DNA of 8,415 bases. It comes from an uncultured bacterium (GTDB lineage Bacteria > Actinomycetota > Coriobacteriia > Coriobacteriales > Coriobacteriaceae). The stretch covers positions 1-8,415 of the forward strand of contig CAJMRN010000082.1 of NCBI GenBank assembly GCA_905215815.1, written 5' to 3'. Position numbers and translations under genes: made by a program. Positions 1 to 6,400 of this stretch are shown piece by piece. Below the pieces are notes generated by a model. It was not told where the DNA came from and searched no databases. It was given only the letters and a program-made list of their open reading frames with translations. The first letter of the stretch is position 1, and every line of letters starts with the position of its first letter.

Positions 1-759
1 ATGGTCTTTTGCCTGATCACGTCCACGCTGTACTTTAAGCTCTCGCCGCTTGGCACCACCACGGCCGCCATCATCGACAACTCGACACCCACCGTATGGG
101 ACCTTGCCGTCGCGCTCGCGGGCGGCTTTGCGGGTGGCCTGGGCAACTCGCGCGACCAGGAACCCGCCACGCTCATCGCCGGCGTGGCCGTGGCGACCGC
201 GCTCATGCCACCACTGTGCGCGGCGGGTTATGGCATTGCCATCGCGAGCGGGTCGCTGTTCCTCTCAGCCCTCTACGAGTTTGGCATCAACGTCGTCTTT
301 ATCGCGCTGGCGGCCGAAGCCGTATTGCTTCTTTTACGTGTACCGCTCAAGCGTGATCTCAACGGCGACGGCATTGTGACCGCCAAGGAAAACGCCGAGG
401 TCGACGAGCTGTCACGCAAGGTGCGCCGCCGCATTATTGTGGGCACGGTAGTCTTTGCCATCCCCTGCATCGTTATGACCGCGGGTTCCATTGGCTCGAC
501 GCAGGCCGGCGTGCAGGACGGCTACGGCGTCACCGAAACCACGCGCGAGCTTGCGGCGGTGCTGCCGGGCTTTAAAGATTACACCGTCGCCGTCGAGACC
601 TCGGCTACCGAGGGCGAGGAAGAGGGCATCGTCGAGCGCCAAACTGTCGCCCATGTGACAACGAGCGAGGCGCTCGGAACGCACGACCGCCACGTCGCCC
701 GCAAGCTCATCGACCTCAATGTGCCCGAGCTCGATCGCGTGGAGTTTGATGTGGAGTAA
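1..759 (+). CDS. DUF389 family integral membrane protein, 5'-truncated by the window edge
   Basis: 252 residues are visible, ending at TAA 757-759. The region from about residue 30 to 112 matches the second half of the DUF389 domain as I know it: a Gly/Ala-rich helix (33-47), the segment VAVATALMPPLCAAGYGIAI (62-81) with its paired prolines, and a further hydrophobic helix (86-112). The first half of that domain is absent, so the ATG at base 1 is most likely an internal Met and the gene starts upstream. A basic stretch (139-144) precedes another membrane segment (145-166), followed by a soluble, acidic C-terminal domain of about 85 residues. Residues 119-130 (DLNGDGIVTAKE) fit the 12-residue EF-hand calcium loop, which I do not know as a standard part of DUF389. 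The family has no established biochemical function; a membrane sensor or transporter role is only a guess. The gene converges on the minus-strand gene at 887-1336. Confidence 0.82.
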   Translation: MVFCLITSTLYFKLSPLGTTTAAIIDNSTPTVWDLAVALAGGFAGGLGNSRDQEPATLIAGVAVATALMPPLCAAGYGIAIASGSLFLSALYEFGINVVFIALAAEAVLLLLRVPLKRDLNGDGIVTAKENAEVDELSRKVRRRIIVGTVVFAIPCIVMTAGSIGSTQAGVQDGYGVTETTRELAAVLPGFKDYTVAVETSATEGEEEGIVERQTVAHVTTSEALGTHDRHVARKLIDLNVPELDRVEFDVE

Positions 760-831
760 TGCGGAGCATGGGATGGCTCCCGCGCACAGGCGCAAGTCGC
801 GGCGAGGCTCAGACGCGACGCAGGCACATGC

Positions 832-875
832 AAAAAGCGGGACGTAGTTCACGTCCGCGCCCCGCTCGCTGTTTT
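832..875. terminator. Intrinsic terminator between convergent genes
   Basis: GGACGT (840-845) pairs with ACGTCC (851-856) around the loop AGTTC. The flanking AGCG/CGCT bases extend the stem past a bulge. Read on the minus strand the hairpin runs directly into TTTTT (complement of 832-836), so it suits the gene ending at 887. On the plus strand the alternative AGCGGG/CCCGCT (836-841 with 861-866) is followed a few bases later by TTTT (872-875), so the element may also stop transcription coming from the DUF389 gene. Confidence 0.65.
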
Positions 876-886
876 ATTGCCGTGAA

Positions 887-1336
887 TCAGACGTCCGCAT
901 CGACATCGCCAGACTCCACCGTAAACGCCGGATCGGTGCTCACAAGATAAAATCGGGTCACCTCAGTATTTCTAATTAGGTAAATCTGCCCCTGATTGCG
1001 TCGGCGCGATATATACGCAACGTGAACCGTGCCGAATTCTTCGCCGTTTTCCTTCTTTAATACCAGGATATTGGGATCGTCCGTACGCTTAAACTGCCCG
1101 TCAACGCAGCTGCCGTCTTTGTCGACCAGTTGCCACCGATGGTTATCCTCTTCAAGAAAGGCCAGGGTTTCCAGACTCGCCTTGTCGTCCCGATAGTAAC
1201 CGTCAATGGCAAACCCTTCGGAAGCGCATTCCTGCATATAGGACGTTTCTCGGCTTATAGCAAACAGCCCTGTAGCGCCCAGGAGCACAGCCAGGCAGAC
1301 CACTGCAAGGGCTATCGAAATAGTACGGCGACCCAT
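887..1336 (-). CDS. Small membrane-anchored or secreted hypothetical protein
   Basis: 149 residues, not recognised. The N-terminus MGRRTISIALAVVCLAVLLG followed by ATGLFAIS is a short basic head plus one hydrophobic helix (about 6-27), with no lipobox Cys, so it is an uncleaved anchor or a signal peptide. The rest (28-149) is mixed polar and hydrophobic, with short alternating stretches such as HRWQLVDKDG (66-75), ILVLKKENGEEFG (90-102) and GQIYLIRN (116-123), suggesting a small extracytoplasmic beta-rich domain. Cys37 and Cys77 are the only cysteines outside the membrane segment and could form a disulfide. The chosen ATG is the first start in frame after a TAA nine codons upstream, and its ribosome-binding site is poor. 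A 12-codon leader ORF with a strong GGAGG ends one base before it, so translation may be coupled. Stop is TGA at 887-889, followed by a hairpin terminator. Function unknown. Confidence 0.7.
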   Translation of the reverse strand: MGRRTISIALAVVCLAVLLGATGLFAISRETSYMQECASEGFAIDGYYRDDKASLETLAFLEEDNHRWQLVDKDGSCVDGQFKRTDDPNILVLKKENGEEFGTVHVAYISRRRNQGQIYLIRNTEVTRFYLVSTDPAFTVESGDVDADV

Positions 1337-1337
1337 G

Positions 1338-1389
1338 TTAGCCCAGCCGATAGTTGCTTAACGGAGCGTGAAACATACCTGGAACCTCC
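1338..1389 (-). promoter_or_regulatory. Possible leader ORF with strong Shine-Dalgarno upstream of the small hypothetical gene
   Basis: On the minus strand GGAGG (complement of 1385-1389) sits 8 nt before ATG (1374-1376). This opens the 12-residue frame MFHAPLSNYRLG, closed by TAA (1338-1340). One base later the ATG of the 149-residue protein begins. The TAA-C-ATG arrangement is typical of reinitiation or translational coupling. The alternative is that a single-base indel split an originally longer N-terminus. Confidence 0.35.
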
Positions 1390-1526
1390 GATATCAGGGG
1401 GACCGCCGCCAGCAGGCTGGTGACAACTATATGTTTCTGACATCAAACCATATGGCTGCCACTCGCGGAGGGGGCATCGGCGAACGGCGTGTTTTCATAC
1501 TCCATTGGTCAAACCTAAGCGCGGCC

Positions 1527-2030
1527 CTACAGCTCGTACTTGTGCACGCGGTAGATATACTTTTCGGCTTCCATCTCGTAGGTGGTGATGGGCAGTCCAT
1601 AGCGATCGTACTCGGCAAAGGTCTTGGCCATGCCCGATGCCACGAGCATGCTATTCGAATCGCCGACGCGCTGCACGCTACTTACGTAACCTGAGAACGG
1701 CACTGCGATCTGGTCCACAAGCTCGTAGGTGCGCGCGGTCTCGTCCACCGTAAAGATGCGCCCAAACGAATGCGTCCCCTTACTGTAGTCGGTCACCACC
1801 GCGGCGCCCAGCTGGCCCCAGTCGAACTTGGGATAGCGCTCGGTCGCACCAAAGTTGTTGTCGTATAGCAGCACCTGGTAGCGACCAGTCACTGCCGTGT
1901 CAGAACTCGGCAGATACGTCACGCTGTGCTGGCCTGCATTGAGCGAGAAATCGCCCTGGGCCTGCAGCAGCTTGTCCTCAAAGCCCGAGCCGGCCCATTG
2001 CCACTCCTTTCTATTTCTGGGTCCATCTTC
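1527..2030 (-). pseudogene. C-terminal remnant of an arylsulfate sulfotransferase (ASST family)
   Basis: Reading leftwards from the in-frame TGA at 2031-2033, 167 codons run open to TAG at 1527-1529. The start of the frame includes EWQWAGSGFEDKLLQAQGDF, then NAGQHSVTYLPSSD and VLLYDNNFG. This resembles the last third of ASST proteins, where a W..(D)F.DKLL segment is followed by a QH motif, a 'lp(n)gn..lfDNg' strand and a beta-propeller tail. In characterised ASSTs a histidine in the QH context is, as I recall, the sulfurylated active-site residue; here the QH is kept. The usual enzyme is roughly 550-650 residues, so the N-terminal two thirds are missing. No ATG occurs in this frame: the earliest standard start is GTG at 1920-1922, inside the conserved core. 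An ATG behind AAGGAG near 1996 is out of frame and stops after six codons. The upstream edge abuts the hairpin and 3' end of the dehydrogenase gene, suggesting deletion or insertion there. Family assignment is from motif memory. Confidence 0.65.
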
Positions 2031-2047
2031 TCACTGTTGGCGGCCGG

Positions 2048-2086
2048 AAATGATCCGTTTTCCTCCGACCCCGAGGGATCATTTTT
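2048..2086. terminator. Hairpin immediately after the dehydrogenase stop codon
   Basis: AAATGATCC (2048-2056) and GGATCATTT (2076-2084) form a perfect 9-bp stem with a 19-nt loop, which itself can pair CTC with GAG. It starts right after the TAA (2085-2087) of the minus-strand dehydrogenase gene, as expected for its terminator, although the minus-strand T tract is short. On the plus strand five T residues follow (2082-2086), so it would also work in that direction. It may belong to a dispersed repeat family, which one window cannot show. Confidence 0.55.
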
Positions 2087-3044
2087 AGTACTTGAAGAAG
2101 CCCTCGCCCGAGCTTTCGCCCAGCTTGCCTTCGTCGAGCATTTTCTTGAGGACGGACGCCATGGCCTTAAAGTTGTAGGGCATCATCATCTTTTTGAGCA
2201 GTGGGCTCACCAGGCCCGGCACCTTCTGATACTGCATGACGATGTTGTAGGCCGTCTGGATACCCACCGTGTCGAATACGCGGAACGGGCCCTTGGGAGC
2301 GCCGGTGCCACGCGTCCACGCGAGGTCGATGCTCTTGGGATCGCTCACGCCCGAGACGTACAGATCAAGGCCCGAAAGCAGCCACGGTACCAACATGGAG
2401 TTGAGCAGATAGCCGTTCTTTTCCTTGTTGACGGGCAACGCCAGCATACGGATGTCGTTGGCAAAGTCGACGAGTTCATCGAAGTAGCGCTTGTCGGTCT
2501 GGTCCTGTGCCATGACCTCGGTCATGTTGTTCTTCCAGATAGAGTTGGCAAAGTGCAGCGACAGGTACTTCTCGGGGCGGCCGGTGTACTTGGCAAAGGT
2601 ACTCGGCAGCAGCGTGGAGGAATTGGTCACGACGACGGTCTTTTGCGGGAGAACCGGGGCGAGCTTCTTGTAGAAGTCAATCTTTGCCTGGGTGTCCTCA
2701 GCCATAGACTCGATGACCAAATCGGCGTCGGCCACTGCCTTTGCAAGATCGAGCTCCAGCTTGAGTGTGGAGTAGGCGCGCTCAACGGCGGCGAGTGCCA
2801 CCTCTTTGTCGAAGGGCTTGCCGCTATCGGCGATACCGGAGCACCACTCGCCCGTGCCGTCCGCCATACCCTCGATTGCCGCGATGTACTCCTCGCGCAC
2901 ATGATCGATCTTGGGCTGGGTGCGGCCGATGCTGCCCTCGCTGCGCAGCCAAATCGTTACATCAAAGCCGCAGTAGGCAGCCTGAAAGGCAATCTGGCTT
3001 CCCAGCACGCCGCCGCCGGCGACGCAAACGGTCTTGTAGCTCAT
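2085..3044 (-). CDS. 3-hydroxyacyl-CoA dehydrogenase (3-hydroxybutyryl-CoA dehydrogenase-like), probably NADP(H)-preferring
   Basis: 319 residues, about 30 longer than classical short Hbd proteins. A Rossmann fold opens the protein: VCVAGGGVLGSQIA, with GxGxxG as G10-G12-G15. The conserved residues of L-3-hydroxyacyl-CoA dehydrogenases are present with normal spacing: Ser143 (TNSST), His164 (SLHFAN) and Glu176 (MTEVM), 12 residues apart as in the catalytic His-Glu pair, then Asn215 (LLNSML) at the start of the helical C-terminal domain. The protein ends with the familiar GFFKY. The reaction is reversible oxidation of an (S)-3-hydroxyacyl-CoA to the 3-oxoacyl-CoA in the cytosol. Two oddities: the acidic residue that normally ends beta-2 and holds the NAD ribose is Leu33, followed by Arg34-Ser-Glu-Gly-Ser-Ile-Gly; and the usual HFFNP motif reads HFANS, with WKNN following. 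No thiolase, crotonase or acyl-CoA dehydrogenase gene is nearby, so the pathway is unclear. Start ATG 3042-3044 has AGAGAGGA seven bases upstream. Confidence 0.88.
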   Translation of the reverse strand: MSYKTVCVAGGGVLGSQIAFQAAYCGFDVTIWLRSEGSIGRTQPKIDHVREEYIAAIEGMADGTGEWCSGIADSGKPFDKEVALAAVERAYSTLKLELDLAKAVADADLVIESMAEDTQAKIDFYKKLAPVLPQKTVVVTNSSTLLPSTFAKYTGRPEKYLSLHFANSIWKNNMTEVMAQDQTDKRYFDELVDFANDIRMLALPVNKEKNGYLLNSMLVPWLLSGLDLYVSGVSDPKSIDLAWTRGTGAPKGPFRVFDTVGIQTAYNIVMQYQKVPGLVSPLLKKMMMPYNFKAMASVLKKMLDEGKLGESSGEGFFKY

Positions 3045-3067
3045 GGGACGGTCCTCTCTTACGTAAT

Positions 3068-3096
3068 TCCATAGATGTGTATTTATTCAACCGTAA
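3068..3096 (-). promoter_or_regulatory. Candidate weak promoter for the dehydrogenase gene
   Basis: On the minus strand TTACGG (complement of 3091-3096) and TATGGA (complement of 3068-3073) are separated by 17 bases, about 25 bases upstream of the ATG. Both hexamers are imperfect. Nothing better is visible between 3045 and 3140. Confidence 0.28.
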
Positions 3097-3212
3097 GGAG
3101 GCCGCGAGCCGGGGGCGGGTTCTATAAACGGACGGTATTTCGCGGCGAACGGCTACATTTGTTCATTAACTCTCGATTTTGAGGCCATTTTTTGGCGCTG
3201 CTGAACCGCTGT

Positions 3213-3341
3213 TTTCGGAAGTGCGGGGAAAATCGGGTTTCGCCGACCAGATCGGCTTTTTTGACAACAAAACCGCAGGTCGCGGGAGTCTAAAAAGGCG
3301 GTGTGCTCGGGAGGTTCGCGCTTTTCACCGCACTTCTGAAA
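3213..3341. repeat. 129-bp intergenic inverted-repeat element, possibly a structured RNA or small dispersed repeat
   Basis: Bases 3213-3226 (TTTCGGAAGTGCGG) pair with 3328-3341 (CCGCACTTCTGAAA) over 14 positions with one G-T pair; the central 9 bp are perfect. The ~100 bases enclosed contain further small hairpins: TCGG/CCGA near 3233-3246 (minus-strand AAAC/TTTT polarity), GCCGA/TCGGC at 3242-3256, and CCGC/GCGG near 3275-3287. The element lies in the 414-bp gene-free stretch between the dehydrogenase and the large gene. Short frames cross it on both strands but lack ribosome-binding sites and recognisable protein content, so I treat the stretch as noncoding. Confidence 0.45.
3242..3262 (+). 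terminator. Orphan plus-strand terminator-like hairpin
   Basis: GCCGA (3242-3246) pairs with TCGGC (3252-3256) around CCAGA, directly followed by six T residues (3257-3262). The stem is only 5 bp. No plus-strand gene lies upstream within 2 kb, so it either ends an unannotated plus-strand RNA or is an internal fold of the 129-bp inverted-repeat element. Confidence 0.35.
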
Positions 3342-3393
3342 TACGAGCCCACGGAAGGCTGCAGCGAGATCATTTGCGCAACATATGTCCAGC

Positions 3394-3430
3394 AAAAACG
3401 GGTGGTAGCCGGTACGGCCACCACCCGTTT
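3394..3430 (-). terminator. Strong intrinsic terminator of the large ATPase gene
   Basis: ACGGGTGGT (3398-3406) and ACCACCCGT (3420-3428) form a perfect 9-bp stem, lengthened by AA/TT at the base. Inside it GCC (3408-3410) pairs with GGC (3416-3418) across one unpaired base, around GGTAC. On the minus strand the hairpin is followed by an uninterrupted run of T (complement of 3394-3398). It lies about 30 bases past the TAG at 3459-3461. Confidence 0.88.
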
Positions 3431-3458
3431 GTCTCATATCCAGCCCATAGCAGGCCAG

Positions 3459-6400
3459 CTACTTCTTAATACCGCGTCCCAGGCGCTCAGCGACCGACGC
3501 CACGGCGCTCTCATCGACCGAACCGCAGCTCACGCAGCCGTCGTGGGCACGCATCTGGCCGGTGACCTCGTCCATCGCGAGCGGCGCCACCTTCTCAAGC
3601 TTAAAGCCCTTGCCGGCGCGCATGTTTTCCTTGGCCACGCTGATCATGAGCTTAATACGGTTGAGCTGGTTGACCTCGGACGCACCAGGATCATAGTCCA
3701 CCGCAACGATGTTGCTCTCGGGATGCTGGCGGCGCAGCTCCTTAATCACGGCCTTGCCCACCACGTGATTGGGCAGGCACGCGAAGGGCTGCGTGCAGAT
3801 GATATTGGGTGCGCCATGATCGATCAGGTCGAGCATCTCGGCCGTGAGCAGCCAGCCCTCGCCCATGTTGTTGCACACCGAAAGCACCGTGCGGGCCTTG
3901 TCGGCCATGGTGCCGATGCGCTCGGGCGCCTCGAAGCGGCGGGACTTCTCGAGCATCTCCTCCACCGGCGTGCGCATCCAGTCCACGAGCTTGATGAGCG
4001 CCTGCATACCAGCGCGCGTGGTAGCGGAGCTTCCCAACTCGTCCTTCTGCAGCTCGGCGTTGCTCATGGAGTACAGGAAGAAGTCGAGCAGGCCCGGCAC
4101 CACGGCCTCGCAGCCCTCGCGCTCGATCACATCGACCACGTGGTTGTTAGCTGTGGGGTGGAACTTGACCAAGATCTCACCGACCACGCCCACGCGCGGC
4201 TTGGTGCCCTCGCCCACGAGCGGCATGGTGTCGAACGCGCGGATGGCCTCACGCGCAAGCTTGGTGTAGTTGTGCCTGTTGAACTTGGGCGCCAGCTTGC
4301 GGGCGCGCGCCATGTACTCCTCGTAGAGCGCGTTGGCGGCGCCGGGCGTGGCCTCGTACGGGCGGCAACGATAGAGCATCTGCATCATCACGTCGCCAAA
4401 GAGCACCGCGTAGACTGCCTGCTTAAGCAGCGCCGGCGTAATCTTAAAGCCGGGGTTATCCTCGCCGAGCGCCACGGCCGAAAGCGAGATCACCGGGATC
4501 TCGGGGTGGCCGCTCTCGCGCAGGGCCTTGCGGATGAGTGCGATGTAGTTGGTGGCACGGCAGCCGCCGCCGGTCTGGCTGATAACCACGGCCGTCTTGG
4601 ACAGGTCGTACCGGCCGCTCTCGATGGCCTCCATAATCTGGCCCGTTACCAGAATCGACGGGTAGCAAATGTCATTGTTCACATAGCGCAGGCCAGCCTC
4701 GACAGCGTCGTGATCGGTCGAGGGCAGCAGCTCCAAGTTGTAGCCAGCACCACGGAACACCTCTTTGACCAGGTCAAAGTGGATCGGCGCCATCTGCGGG
4801 CACAGGATGGTGTAGCCCTCCTCGCGCATCTGCTCGGTAAAGGGCACCTTGGGCCACGCGGTCGAAGCGCTCTCGCGCTGAGCCTCAAACGTGTACTTGC
4901 GGCTCGCGAACGCGGGGGCATCCGTAGAGGGCGCCACCGGCGCGGCATCGCCCTGCTCGTAGGCCTCGCCCGCGGCCGTGGCCTCGGCCAAGCGCTCGGC
5001 CTCCTGGTCCTTGAGCGCTGCCATGAGCGAGCGGATGCGGATGCGCGCGGCACCCAGGTTGGACACCTCGTCGATCTTGAGCACGGTGTAGATCTTGCCG
5101 CTGGCCTCCAGAATCTCCTGCACCTGGTCGGTGGTCAGAGCGTCCAGGCCGCAGCCGAAAGAGTTGAGCTGAATCAGGTCCAGGTCGTTGCGCATCGTCA
5201 CAAAACGGGCGACGGCGTACAGGCGGCTGTGGTACATCCACTGGTCGACGACGCGAATCGGACGCTCGGGCTTCACCAGGTGCGCGAGCGAATCCTCGGT
5301 AAAGACCGCAAAGCCAAAGCTCGAGATAAGCTCAGGCAGGGCGTGGTTGATCTCGGGGTCGTTATGGTAAGGACGGCCGGCGAGTACGATGCCATGGCCG
5401 CCGTGGTCCTCGACCCACTTAAGGGCCTCCTCGCCCATGGTCTGGATATCCTCGTGGAAGCGCGCATCGGCCTCAAAAGCAGCGTTGACGGCGGCATCGA
5501 CCTCGGAGCGTGTGATCTTTGGACCGCGCACGCGACCGCGACCGGCTTGCGCATCGGCCACGCGGTCGACGGCGAGCACCTGGTACAGGCGGCGCTTGAG
5601 CTCGGTCTTGTCGTGATAGGGCACAAACGGGTACAGGAACTCGATGTTCTGCTCGCGGATCTCATCGATGTTGAGCGCCAGCGCCGTGGGGTAACTCATG
5701 ACGATGGGGCAGTTGTAGCAGTTACCGGCGGTCGGGTCCTCCTTGCGCTCCCAGCGCACGCACGGCATCCAAATGAAGTCGACGTCACGGTCAATAAGGT
5801 TCATCACATGGCCGTGGCTCATCTTTGCCGGGTAGCACACGCTCTCGGACGGCATGGACTCGATGCCCGCCTGGTAGGTCTTCTTGCTCGACTGGTCGGA
5901 CAGCTGCACGCTAAAGCCCAGGCGTGTAAAGAACGCGTGCCAGAAGGGGTAGTTCTCGTACATGTTGAGTGCGCGCGGGATGCCGACGGTGCCGCGCGGG
6001 GCCTCGTCGGGACTCAGCACCTCGCGGTTAAACAGCAGCTCGTTTTTCTTTTTGAAGAGGTTGGGGGCCTCGGTCTTCTGCTTTTTGTGGCCGGCGCCCT
6101 TCTCGCAGCGGTTACCGGTAATGAAGCGCCTGCCGCCGCCAAAGTCGTTGACGGTAAGCTGGCAGTTGTTGGAGCAACGGCCGCAGCGGACGTGTTTTTG
6201 CGTCACGGTGAGGTGCGCGATGTCCTCGGCCGAAAGGATGGTCGAAGTGCCGTCGGCGCCGGCGCGATCGCGGGCGAGCAGGGCCGCACCATAGGCGCCC
6301 ATGCAGCCGGCGATGTCGGGACGCACGGCGTGAACGCCAGTGAGCTGCTCAAACGCACGCAGCGTGGCATCGGACATAAAGGTGCCGCCCTGAACGATTA

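Noticed and set aside
1..3. ATG at base 1 as the true start of the DUF389 gene
   Set aside because: The visible protein begins in the middle of the DUF389 domain, so the N-terminal half must lie outside the window.
1527..1922. A genuine 131-residue gene starting at GTG 1920-1922
   Set aside because: ASST-like homology continues for about 36 codons upstream in the same frame and no Shine-Dalgarno precedes the GTG, so this is an internal Val codon of a truncated gene.
1926..3074. A 382-codon open frame on the plus strand over the dehydrogenase gene
   Set aside because: Antisense shadow of a well-supported 3-hydroxyacyl-CoA dehydrogenase; its composition is of the same artefactual kind.
3153..3437. 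A 94-codon minus-strand frame and a 96-codon plus-strand frame in the intergenic region
   Set aside because: Both run through hairpins, including the giant gene's terminator, have no ribosome-binding site, and show no coding bias or recognisable motif. The region is better explained as regulatory or repeat sequence.
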